Positions 25,697 through 37,746 of a stretch of 64,000 bases of DNA are shown here, one piece after another (position 1 is the stretch's first letter; each line of letters starts with the position of its first letter). A model generated the notes under the pieces. That model did not search any database and was not told where the DNA came from. It saw only the letters and a list, made by a program, of their open reading frames with translations. Both the position numbers and the translations under genes were made by a program. Source of the DNA: Neurospora tetrasperma FGSC 2508 (taxonomy: Eukaryota; Ascomycota; Sordariomycetes; Sordariales; Sordariaceae). The stretch lies in NCBI RefSeq assembly GCF_000213175.1, contig NW_009799100.1:556132-620131 (forward strand). The letters run 5' to 3'.

Positions 25697-28600
25697 ATGA
25701 TGTGTCTTTTTCACCGAAGTAGCCGTAAAGAAACCCGTCCACAGGCCGCACGGAAGCATCACTTGGGAACTCGCAAATCTTTCAAAACTCCTGAACCCAT
25801 TACTGCTTCCGTTCCTCGCCCAAGGGCAAGGCACACCTTTGTTGAGGCCGCACAACCAAACACTCCACCTTGCCAAAATGTCACAACCAAGCCCGAGACC
25901 TCATGGGACCGCGCATACGAGGCCCTTCAATCATCCAACGATCCCGACAAGTCTGGCTTGATTGCCAATTACGAGAGACAAGTTCTTCAAGCATTAACGG
26001 TCAAGAGCTCAGGTGACGATTAGCATCACATGCTCCGGCAAATCAACATGCTAATGCCATCGCAATTCCAGGACGCACTGCGCATTCGGATTCACTCGTG
26101 GACCAGACACCCACAACCAAGGCAGTCCTCGACCGAGCCATTGAGGACGCATTGAAGCAGGCCCAAGAGGAAGGCTTGGCAAGATCATCAATCAACAAAG
26201 CTGGCAAATTGGTGTTGGCGCTTCAAAACTTCATCAGCGAGGCCGTCAAGGCTTCCCCGGAGGCTTCCCTTGCCTGGGCTGGCGTGTGCCTTGTTCTCCC
26301 CATCCTCACCCAACCTGCCATTGCCAACGAAGCCCAAAGGAATGGTTTCTCATACGTCACATCCCGCATCGCCTTCTGGACTACGCTTGAGCGTCAGCTT
26401 GCCAACACTATGATCTGGACGGAGAGTGTTCAAGATGAATATATCACTCTTTATCAGCACTTGCTTGAATTCCAGGTCCGCACTGTTCTCCGATATCACC
26501 AGGGTGGCCTTGCGCGCTTCGTTCAGGATCTTTCATCCAACGTATGGGGCCAACTAATAGCCGCTATCAAGGATCAAGAGCGCCTCCTCCATCAAGACAT
26601 ACAGCAATACCACAATGTGCACCAGACACTCACTTCCGACCTTCTCAAGCAAAACAGTGATAAATCTTTGGAGTCAAATACCAACGTTCTCCAAGCTCTG
26701 CAAGACGTCCAGGATCTTGTTCGCAAGGGCGCCGAAAATAAGCTCAAGGAAAAAGAGAAGAAATGCCTACGCCTCTTCCGTCTTACAGACAACCAGAGAG
26801 ATGTCACCTATGAATGGTACAAAAGTCGTGTCGAAGAACGGGTCCAAGGAACTTGTGTCTGGGCTGTCCAGCACAAGAATTTCCAAGACTGGCTGGAGCT
26901 CAAAACAGGACCACTTTTGATCACAGCAGACCCGGGATGCGGGAAGTCCGTCTTGTCCAAATACTTGATTGACCAGTATCTGCCACAACGGTGCCCAACT
27001 GCAACTGTTTGTTACTTCTTTTTCAAGGATGGGGACCAAAGCACAGTCAAGCAGGCCCTTTGTGCTCTTCTGCATCAGCTTTTTGGCCAAAAGCCAGAAT
27101 TGATCAAGCATGCTCTCGAAGAACATGATCGCAATGGAGACGGCCTAATCGGAACGACATCCTCATTATGGCGGGTCTTCAAGGATGCAACGCATGATGA
27201 AAGAGCGGGCACCATCATCATAGTGCTTGACGCTCTTGATGAATGCGAGCCCGACGAGTTCAAACTGTTGGTACACAACCTCATTCAAGCGGGAGAAAGC
27301 CATGTCAAGTTTCTTCTTACATCTCGCCCGTATGGGGATGTGATTTCCCCTTTCAAGTATGGCGACATGCTGCAACGATTTCCGCGCGTTCTAATCCCAG
27401 GGGAAAAGGAAGACCAATCAGACCAGATTAGCACAGAGATCAACCATGTTATTCAAGTTCGCGTCGAGCAATTCGTACACAAATATGGACTCAAAAATCA
27501 ACTCAGGGATACCCTTTGGGCGGAACTCAACAAGACAAAGCATCGAACCTATCTCTGGGTTTATCTTGTCTTTGACCATTTGAACACCCTGGTCACAAGC
27601 GATTCTCTGAAGCGGACAGCTCAAGGGTTTAAGGCTGCCATCGCGAAACTTCCTCGGACAGTCGAGGATGCATATGAGCGGATTCTCAATCGGCCCCAGG
27701 GTGTCCTACGTACAACATTGCGACGAGTTTTGCGTGTCATGCTTGCTACCAAGCGCACCCTGACTCTCTCTGAGATGCAGATTGTGGTCAATATGGAGCC
27801 TGACATAAAATCTTGTAAAGAACTGGACCTGGAAGATGAGGAAGATTTTTCAAAACGTCTCAGAACGATATGTGGACTATTTGTCTCAATTTACCAGCGA
27901 GAAGTGTACTTTCTGCATCAAACCGCGAAAGAGTTCTTGCAGGCCAAATCGGAACTCTCCACAGCGCCAGGGTCATGGCGCTCCTCGATCAGGGAGAACC
28001 AGGCCCATGGGGAACTTGCCCGGGTTTGCGTGCGGTATATTTCCATTTTGGATCCCGACGTTATCCATCGCGCTTCCGACTCTTCCCTCCTCGAACGCGA
28101 GTACCCTTTCCTGAAATATTCGAGAGCTTTTTGGGGCTACCACCTGCGCAAAGGCGACTTGTGTGATGATTTCGAGATTATGAGGACAGCGATGGGCCTT
28201 TGTGAGCCTGGTTCCGTACAATTTCGCACCTGGGCGCCTTTCTTTGGGTTTAACACCGTATTGTATCCTGTGAGTGGTTTGTCTACAACCCTCCATGTTG
28301 CCGTGGCTGTAGGGTACGGTGGCCTCGTCCGCCACCTTCTGCGTGAAATTGGAGCTGAAGAAATCAACACGGGCCATAACGAAATTGAGACAACACCTTT
28401 AGCTCTGGCCGCCAGACTCGACCAACGGGACATTATGCACCTCTTGATTGCAGCGGGGGCCAAAGTGGATGTTGGTTGGAATAAACGATCTCCACTGTAT
28501 GAAGCAGTGGACGCTGGATATGTTGAGTGTTTCGCCATCTTACTCAACTATGGGGCCTCCGTTAATGTGTTGGATGCATCCGGACGGACTTTGGTACACG

Positions 28601-29580
28601 TTGCGGCCAGATGCAATAACGTCGAGATTGGGAAGAGATTAGCTAACAGGGTTATTGATGTCAACACCATCGACTTTGACGGTAACACAGCTCTGATGGA
28701 GTGCTCGCAGCAGACGTACCCGAAGGATAGGCTCGAATTAGCCACAGTGCTGATTGGGAGAGGAGCTTGTCTTGACATGGCCAACATATACGGCAAAACC
28801 GCTCTCATGCGAGCAGTCGAGTCGGGCAATTTGGTTGTGGCCAAGTTCCTCATTGAGCAAGGTGCGGATACCAACCTACGAGATGGTGAGGGCGAGTTGG
28901 CCCTTCACAAGATCTGGTACACTACTGAGGTTGAGGATACAGCTGTATCACTAGCAAGGATGCTAGTTGTGAATTGTGTTCACTTAGAGGCACAAAACAA
29001 ATCTGGTAAAACGCCCCTACATGTTGCCGCTGCTAGGGGGCTTAGGAAGCTAGTAAGGTTGCTAGTTGAAAGCGGCGCGGATACTGAGGCTACTGACTAC
29101 CACGGCAAAGGGCCTCTCTTCCTTGCCGCCACGTCACTCAGGCCCCAAACTGTTGAGATGCTTCTCAAGTTTGGTGCCAAGGTAGAAGGCACTGAGAAAG
29201 GCCCTTCAGCCCTGGAAAAGGTCACGAAATTCATTGGGCGTTATACACGCGAGGCGAATCGCATTTTAAGCGAGTATGAAAACTTGAAGCAACGAACTTC
29301 ACACTTCGAACCCGGACCTATGGGCTGGTCTCAAATAACGGACGACACTCTCAACATGACACACATGATAAACGGCTGGAGCTCTGAACTAGCTAAGCGG
29401 AGTTTGGCAACGTACCGAGTGCTGCGCCGAGCGGTTGCTGATACAGGTATCGGCATGCTAGATGAACACGAAATTGAAGCGTTGCTACATCGTGCGATGA
29501 AGGATATGGATCAGTTGCGAGAGGATGCGAAGCCGATGATGGAGGCAAATCTACGACATCAATTTGGCGGTCGTCCATGA
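25697..29580 (+). CDS. NACHT-ankyrin NLR-like STAND protein
   Basis: Exon 1 is 25697-26012 and exon 2 is 26072-29580. The 59-nt intron has a GTGACG donor, a GCTAAT-like branch and a CCAG acceptor, and the product is 1,274 aa. A short basic N-terminus leads into a fungal NACHT_N-type helical domain (about 45-300). The NACHT NTPase follows: Walker A ADPGCGKS with Lys397, and Walker B 'IVLDALDEC' with Asp492. A winged-helix-like section (about 600-700) contains 'FLHQTAKEFL', typical of this family. Ankyrin repeats span about 840-1140, and a ~110-residue tail is unassigned. By family knowledge such proteins oligomerise on ligand binding and act in heterokaryon incompatibility or immune-like responses. 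The effector domain is the NACHT_N region rather than HET or a lipase. The ligand is unknown. The coding sequence looks intact. Confidence 0.88.
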
Positions 29581-29827
29581 AGGTTGCACCGGGTTGTTGT
29601 TTCTTTCCAGGTCGGTGCTTGGGAAAGTTATCCTGTACTTTCCGCAATGGCGTTTGTTTTGTTTGAATATACTGTTCCCCGTCTCTTTTCCATGAAGACC
29701 TAAAACTACGCATAATTTGTTTAGTTTCATTAAGGATGTGAACCAAGAAATGTATTTTGTTGAAGCCATCACCAGTTCTTGGCATTCCCTTGGCATTAGT
29801 GGATACGATCCACACATGGCTACCCTG

Positions 29828-29835
29828 TATATAAG
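29828..29835 (+). promoter_or_regulatory. TATA box of a possible small transcription unit
   Basis: TATATAAG lies 71 bases upstream of an ATG in the context CACCACCACCATGTCG. The pyrimidine-rich leader between them is typical of fungal promoters. Whether it is used is inference. Confidence 0.35.
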
Positions 29836-30290
29836 TCGGATCTCATCCTCCTTCATCTTTCCTTTCTTTCTCGATCAATCAAGACTTTCACCACCACCAT
29901 GTCGCTCACTGTGATCACTCCCTTGCAGTAGGTAAGTTTCAACATATTTCATCTTTAACATTTCTAGCTAAGACGTTAAAAGTGCGTGGAGTGCAGCTCT
30001 CGGCTTACACAATGTTAAGCAAGCCTTTGTCCCCCAACTTCTTCCCGTTCTGACTACAATTGTTCTACCCGTGTCTTCTCTAGACACAAATAACTCGACC
30101 CCTTGGCGTTTCATTGTTTCTCGACCACGAGTCCTCGGGAACAAGCGGCTCATATGAAACAGAGAAGCGGGTAAGACCGCCAAGTCAAAGTAAACAAAGA
30201 CCACGGCACGTTCCCGCCCCTTTTTTCAACATCAGCAAGCATATGTAGACCCGTGTGTCTAGGAGAGGATGAGAATGTACCGTGATAAGG

Positions 30291-30298
30291 TATATAAA
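30291..30298 (+). promoter_or_regulatory. TATA box upstream of the secreted-protein gene
   Basis: TATATAAA sits 223 bases upstream of the ATG at 30514. It is followed by a C/T- and CAA-rich leader that would form the 5' UTR. Position and consensus match a strong, probably regulated promoter. Confidence 0.5.
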
Positions 30299-30446
30299 GC
30301 TCACCATCTCTTATTCAGATTCCTATTCACAACCCTTTTAGTCTCCACTCGAAGCCCAGCATTCCTAACTGTCCTGCCCTGTCTTTCCGTCCTACAAGCT
30401 CGAGACTACACGAAGCAGTAACCAACCAACTTGACTCATCAAAACA

Positions 30447-30473
30447 AACAACAACAACAACAACAACAACAAA
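30447..30473 (+). repeat. (CAA)n microsatellite in the 5' leader
   Basis: A run of about eight to nine CAA units lies 40 bases upstream of the start codon at 30514, probably within the 5' UTR of the secreted-protein gene. CAA-rich leaders are unstructured. Confidence 0.6.
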
Positions 30474-30513
30474 GCCCCTTCAACCCCTTTCACTCCCGCC
30501 CGCCCAACAAAAG

Positions 30514-31056
30514 ATGTTCCCACCCACCTTCTCCGCTCTCCTCCTCTCCTCCCTCCTCCTCCTCCCCGCGCTCGTCCCCCTAGTCCAAAGCTACGACTTC
30601 TCCCCCACCCTCCCCGTCTCCGCCGTTCCCGACGCCCAAAAATCCGACTGGTGCGACTCCCACTCCTCCACCTGTCGTTCCATCTGCGGCACAGGGATGC
30701 CCGGCACCGACCTCTTGGGCGTCCGCATTAATGTCTGTTCATACAAGACGCTGCAATACGAATGTATCTGCAACAAGGACAATTTGCGCCCCAAGATGGA
30801 GTTGTTTCATTATACCGTGCCCGGATTGATGTGCGAGGCGGCGTGGAAGGCGTGTCGCCAGACGAATGAAAACGACCCAAAAATGGTGGGGGAGTGTGAT
30901 GATAAGATTAGAAAAAAGTGTGGGCATTGGAGGACGAAAGATCAGGAGACGAAGAATGACGGTTTATATGGGTTTTTTAAACCTATTATGGGGGGTGGGA
31001 AGGCGGGTGGGAAGAGGAGGAGGGAGGGGATTGAGAGTGAGAGGGGGGAGTATTGA
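30514..31056 (+). CDS. Small secreted cysteine-rich protein (DUF7707-like)
   Basis: Single-exon frame of 180 aa. The first ~26 residues form a clear signal peptide: a leucine-rich core followed by VQS. The mature part has cysteines arranged as W-C...C...ICG...C...Y-x-C-x-C...C...C...C...C, with 'DWC', 'CRSICG', 'YECICN' and 'PGLMCEAAWKAC' visible. This order resembles the fungal DUF7707 group of secreted proteins. That group often ends in a serine-rich GPI-anchored tail, which is absent here; instead the C-terminus (about 150-180) is Gly/Arg/Lys-rich and low in complexity. It probably folds with several disulfides outside the cell. A TATA box at 30291 and a CAA-rich leader precede it. No function is known, and an effector-like role would be speculation. 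Confidence 0.7.
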   Translation: MFPPTFSALLLSSLLLLPALVPLVQSYDFSPTLPVSAVPDAQKSDWCDSHSSTCRSICGTGMPGTDLLGVRINVCSYKTLQYECICNKDNLRPKMELFHYTVPGLMCEAAWKACRQTNENDPKMVGECDDKIRKKCGHWRTKDQETKNDGLYGFFKPIMGGGKAGGKRRREGIESERGEY

Positions 31057-31076
31057 AGAGGGGGGCTGGGGATGGG

Positions 31077-31119
31077 AGGTAGGTAGGTAGGTACCTAGTA
31101 CCTGGGTACCTACCTAGGG
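31077..31119. repeat. Palindromic GGTAGGTACC cluster downstream of the secreted-protein gene
   Basis: Tandem AGGT units run into GGTACCTAG, then TACCTGGGTACCTACC, giving an imperfect inverted repeat able to form a hairpin in the 3' flank of the preceding gene. The same core motif recurs elsewhere in intergenic DNA of this window. Confidence 0.55.
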
Positions 31120-31803
31120 AAAAGTACTTACCTCTATCTTGCTGCTCGAGGAAGTTGTGGAGGTTTGATGGTGCTGGGAGGAAGTTTGGGATTAGGAGTT
31201 TCTTTGTGTACAACCTATTTTAGTATCGTAAGTGGCAGAGAACGTCTTGTGGATGTGAGAGTTGGGGGAGAAAAAGGATTGTAAGATAGATGTCGTTTCC
31301 TTTTCAACTTGTACGGGATGATCTAATCTGAACAAAAAAAAAAAAATTAAGAAACAAATTGGAAGGGGGCACAGGTTGGCACTTTAGTAGAGGTATGAAG
31401 ACTTCTCCAAGTACCTTATGTGTGGAAGTACCTCTAGGATCAGCAGTTCAGCTGGGAAGATATTGGCCGGCCGACAACGCAGTCACACATAGTTGTTGTC
31501 AACAACTCCAGCCTTGTGCTTTCAGAATAGAACTTTGTTATCAATATCCCTATCAAACGGTACTCTATAACATGTAGCGACACGAATATTTTGTGAAAGA
31601 AATGAAGTCGTGATCCAAGTACCCAAATCGTCCAACCCGCAACCCATGCTAACGAAAAGAAAGAAAATAAGACAGAAAAAAGTGCTCAAACCAACGAGCA
31701 AGTCCAGCAACCGTACCGACCATATACAAAGAATCGAAACTCCAATCTGGTAGAAATGAAAAAGATAACCTCCCGCCACACCTCCTTGCTTCCCTCCCCC
31801 CAC
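31120..31803. other. Convergent intergenic spacer
   Basis: Lies between the 3' ends of the secreted-protein gene (plus) and the chitinase gene (minus). It contains an A-tract near 31333-31346. Nothing else is recognisable; frames reading across it are short and lack domains. Confidence 0.5.
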
Positions 31804-33425
<1,622 letters not shown>

Positions 33426-35020
33426 TCAATGTCGACACCACAGTAAAGCCAGCAAGCACCAGTTGGCCAGGCCCATCCAACCATCTCTTCCAAGTTTCTG
33501 TGGTGTTGCCATCAAGACAGGCACGCGGAAACTTTCCATGTGAACCCCCTCATCGTCATCACCATCATCAATCAGGTCGTCGAGCGGTTCCTTGTGCCTT
33601 GTGCCTGGCAGGAACAGGAACCGACCTAGGAAAGGAAAGGTCCGGTCCGATGCCTCGTTGAATGTTGCATCGGGCTAGTAGCTCCATACAACGTACCTGA
33701 CCTGAAAGGTGATACGTGCCCTGGCCTGCTGGCCAACTAAAACGTTTAGCGGAGTCACCCTCCGCATCTCCCAAAAAATCTTGGTTACAAACACCCAAAC
33801 AAAATTCCCAGTTGGAAATAGTGGGGCCCAATGCACACCTAAAAGACACTAGTGTCAGACATTGTAAATCCCGTTATTTCCATTTTAAGGTACCCGCTAA
33901 CCTTTGGTCTTCTCGATGCTGCAAGGTACCAAGATTCTAGCTTCGGAATTCCAACCTATCGGCAGCCAAGTGGGAACCGTTTGACACATTTGACATAATC
34001 ATTCTGCAGCCGCACAATGCTTTGATACATGGCAGACACTACTACATATCCACACTACACCTACCACCTGAAAAGGTAGGATTTTGATCAAGTGAAATGA
34101 AAGGCGTACAATCGGTCACGGTGAGTAGATTCCTCCTCAAGAGAAGGCTGGGGAGGAGTGAGAGGGGAGGAAACTACCTATGATGAAAGTACCTCACCAA
34201 ATCTGAACTTCTTGGAGGTACACAATCTCATACTGCCATTTATCCCAACTTCAACTTCAAGATACCTACCCTTAACCATTCCCTCCTCCCCATCCCCTTG
34301 GATCAGATGTAGAGGTAGCAAATATCAATCTCGCAACGTTGCCATCCCCGAAGGTGTGCAGAGGTAGGTATACCTGAGGTGAATGTTCCATCATTCCATC
34401 CATATCTCGTCCTGTACTGACCCTATCCACCTCACCGGGTTGAGTAGAGGTAACCATGTCCATGAAGCTGGCGTCGGGGTTCGAGATCAATGGGACACGG
34501 CGAGGGAACCGTTGCTCGACCACAAGTGACCACTGACCCGACAGGCCGACAAGGACGTAGCGTGATGTGACACTGTGGGGGACCGGTTATCTCCATGTCT
34601 TCACGTGCGAAAAAAGGGTATGCAATTTCCGTGCCATGTGGGATTGAGTGCCTCCACTTGTCGACGTGACAGCGTGGTGATGTTTCATCGAGCGTTTAGG
34701 TTCGACCGCCGAGGATGGGCAGTTGGGCACGAGACGTCCATATCGAGTCGCGAGTATCTGGTAGGTGTCTTTGGGATGATGAAGGTTGGGCAGATGGAAG
34801 GGTGGGGGAGGATGAGACGGTAGTCCCGTGATGGATAGGCCTTATCTTAGACCTTGTGTTTGTTTTGTCTTCTTTTGGTTGAGAAATCAAGGGGTGGATA
34901 AGAGGTAACTACCTTAGTCGACTGGAGCGAGACCTTGAAAGGGAAAAGTCCAAATGAAGAGCTGGTGTTAGAGCTCCGACGGTAGGTAGTCAAGATGCAC
35001 ATGAAAGGGTTCATGGGGAA

Positions 35021-35060
35021 GCATCGCATCGCATCGCATCGCATCGCATCGCATCGCATC
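35021..35060. repeat. (GCATC)8 pentanucleotide microsatellite
   Basis: Eight perfect consecutive GCATC units, then degenerate GCAGC units. It lies in intergenic DNA. Confidence 0.95.
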
Positions 35061-35100
35061 GCAGCGCAGGGATGCAGCGCAGGCGCGATCACCGGATATA

Positions 35101-35188
35101 ACCAGACAGATAGCCAGGCACCAGACGGATAGCCAGGCACCAAACAGATAACCAGGCACCAGGCACAGGCACAGGCACCAGGCACCAG
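35101..35188. repeat. 19-bp minisatellite
   Basis: Three clear units of 19 bases (ACCAGACAGATAGCCAGGC type) at 35101-35157. They run into a shorter-period GGCACA/GGCACC-rich tail. Confidence 0.85.
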
Positions 35189-36026
35189 ATGGCTCGGAAA
35201 CATTATCTGTACTACAGCGGGCCGACAATTGGCAAGATGTCTCTGTACGGTGGCCATAATCCCCGGTTTTTGCCACCTGGGGTTGATCAATCATCATCGC
35301 AGTCGTTCATCTCATTATCTCCGGTCTTATCAAATCTACCCAAGGTAAGTGCCGTCGGATCGGGTAACTAGATCTGGGGAAGTCGCCTACCTAACATCCG
35401 AATTGGGAAGGTCCCGTCGTGAACACAACCGCCGGTAATGGATGGGTGTGTATGTGCCCGGGCTCGGCCAAATACCCAGACAAGCAGCCACCATCTCCAA
35501 ACTGCTTCGATGTGATATCGAATTTGACAATCTCCGGTGCATGCAGACTGTCACTTGTCCATCATCAACTGAAGTGTCAGTAGAGGTAGTCTCGTGCACA
35601 CGGGGAGAGGTTGTTCAGTTGATGATAAGGGTTGTTGATAAAGGGAATTAGGGGAATGGAATACCACCCTACGCGGTCAGGTACACCACCAATGATCGAT
35701 GGTCGTTACATCTCCAAGGGTCCAAACATGCAACGTTACTCGGATATTGCGATTTATCTGGACTCTGGATGCAGGTATCATTGCAGTGCTGGTTGATATT
35801 TGTCCTGGGATATTCGAATTGAATCGTAGGCAACCTGATGCTGAGGACGACGTCTGGAATTAATGTTGAGATCAGCAAACAAGAACAAAAACAACGTTTC
35901 CTACCCATTCGCGAGAATGTACACAAGATAGAACCTAGCAAGAAGTTAGATAAGAGCAGAAGAAAGCGAAGGGAACATCAAACCCATCCGCATCACTCCG
36001 CCAGACTTACCCAAGTCCCCAACAGC

Positions 36027-37385
36027 TCATAGAACCTCATCAACCAACCACCCCCTAATAATCTTCATAACCTCCTCCCTCTTCTCCATCCCATCGCCAA
36101 CCAACTCCTCATCTCCAAATCGCCCAACGCCATCTTGATCATACCCATGAATCGCATCCGGCACCAACAACCACCTATACCTCCTCTTCACTTGCGTTTG
36201 CCCATCCTCCTCCGAGTCCGTAACCTCCACCTGCCAATGAAACCTCTCATCCTCCAACTCCAACTTTCCCTTCTCCTCACCAACCTCTTCCCGTCCCAAC
36301 ATATCCTCTACCCCCGGTACCTTTTTCCCTCCCAACTTGCACGCCAACCTCCACGCCTCGCCCCCCAACATATCCAGCTCGCATGCAATGACAAACACAT
36401 TCGCAGGAAACTTTTCCCTCCCCTTTACCACCACCCTTCCCCCCCCTTCTGCGGTTGCATCTTCTTCCACCGTAACAGCATAAACCGGACTCAACAACGG
36501 GTCCCCCATCCTTTGCCCGGGGGAAACATAAGCCCAATCAAACATGCCCGACAACCCCATCAAGAAATCCGTGTCCTTTCCCCTAAACCCGCCCAGCGCA
36601 GATTTATACCGTCTCGATTTCGTCGCTTTGACTTCTGAAGGCGTGACAAAGTCCAGAACGGGGTACATGGGCACCACAGCCTTGATTAGCGGGCGAATTG
36701 TCGGTAATTGCGAGACGGCCAACGCCAAATTCCCGCCGGCGCTCCACCCGGCGATGGCGACGCGGTCGAGGTCGATTGGTAGGTCGCCGCCGTGGTTTGA
36801 TGAATCTGAATCTGGCTTGAGGAGGTCCAAAATGACGGCTTCGAGATCGTGGATTGCTGTGGGGAAAGGGTAGGAAGGGGCTTTGCGGTAGTCGAGGGCG
36901 ATTACGCAAAAGGACGTACCGGCTGTTTCGGCGAGTTGGACGAAGCGCCGGTTCCAGCTGTCGTTGTCGTAGGGTGAGCCGATGACGAAGCCGCCGCCGT
37001 GGATGGTGAGTAAGGTGGGGAGCTTTGTGTCAGATGGAGACTCGTCCGAGTGAGATTTGGGGAGGAATACCCTTTTGATGTGTCAGTTTATCGGTCGCTT
37101 TAGTGGATGGTCAGGTAAGAATAAATGAGGGGCATACCGAACGGGCAACTGCGGTCTTGAAGGAAGCGCCTTGATGATATCCGGGTTGGTAGGGGAAGTG
37201 CCCAAGTAATCGGTCTTGATGGCAGTGATCAAGTTAAGCGGGGTCTTGATGAGTTTGGTGATGCCGTAAGCTAATGCGCCATACTTGAGTTTCTGGGTGA
37301 GTGGGAGGGATGGAGCGACATGGATCTCCTCGGAGCCAGTTGGGCCAGCAGTGTCGACGACGGCGGCGGGGGGTATAGCGGCCAT
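36027..37385 (-). CDS. HSL-type alpha/beta hydrolase (two exons)
   Basis: Exon 1 is 37385-37138 and exon 2 is 37071-36027. The 66-nt intron has a GTATGC donor, an AACTGAC branch and an AAAAG acceptor, giving 430 aa. The oxyanion-hole motif HGGGF begins at His107. The nucleophile elbow is GWSAGG with Ser193, and Asp and His candidates follow in 'ACELDML' and 'DAIHGYD'. These mark the hormone-sensitive-lipase (alpha/beta hydrolase_3) family, which comprises esterases and lipases acting on small or medium acyl esters. A long insertion of Glu/Gly-rich residues lies between the Asp and His motifs. No signal peptide is seen, so it is probably cytoplasmic or membrane-associated. The frame remains open upstream of 37385 but lacks conservation-like content, so the ATG at 37385 (MAAIPPAA) is preferred. 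The substrate cannot be told. Confidence 0.85.
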
Positions 37386-37746
37386 GACGGGCGATTGAAG
37401 GTATCTACAGGTGTATTGATGATGACAAGAAGCTTGTAAGGTAGAAGGAGGCTTGGTGTTGTTCGCTGTTGCCAGATGCCCGCTGGCCAAGGACAGACAG
37501 ACAGACTGACTGACTGGCTGTGATGTAGTGTAGATCGATGCTCGGCAATGTGGATGCCAATGCTGGCTGTCGGGAAATATGTAAGTCCGCTCATTGGTTG
37601 GACACATCGGAGGGGAACAAAAGCCCCGAGGGTTAGGGGACAAGGCAAAAGCCCGAAAAGTCGGGATCGATCTCCGCACGCAATCCACCAGTCGAGGGTG
37701 ATCCGATCGGGAACCACGGCAGCACTACCCCGCAGCCTAGGGCATA

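Larger units (their letters stand above)
29581..30513. other. Intergenic region with an orphan TATA box and minimal exon
   Basis: Besides the promoter of the secreted-protein gene, this spacer has TATATAAG at 29828-29835, a pyrimidine-rich stretch, then ATG at 29899 opening an 11-codon frame (MSLTVITPLQ, stop) that ends immediately before a strong GTAAGT donor at 29932. No convincing downstream exon was found, so this is a possible independent transcript or alternative leader. Confidence 0.35.

Noticed and set aside
34847-35297. Overlapping minus-strand frames across the GCATC and 19-bp repeats
   Set aside because: Their residues come from translated simple repeats, in two frames at once.
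36831-37688. Longer upstream starts for the hydrolase frame
   Set aside because: The upstream extension crosses an obvious leader region, and the spliced model from 37385 already gives a complete hydrolase with all catalytic motifs.
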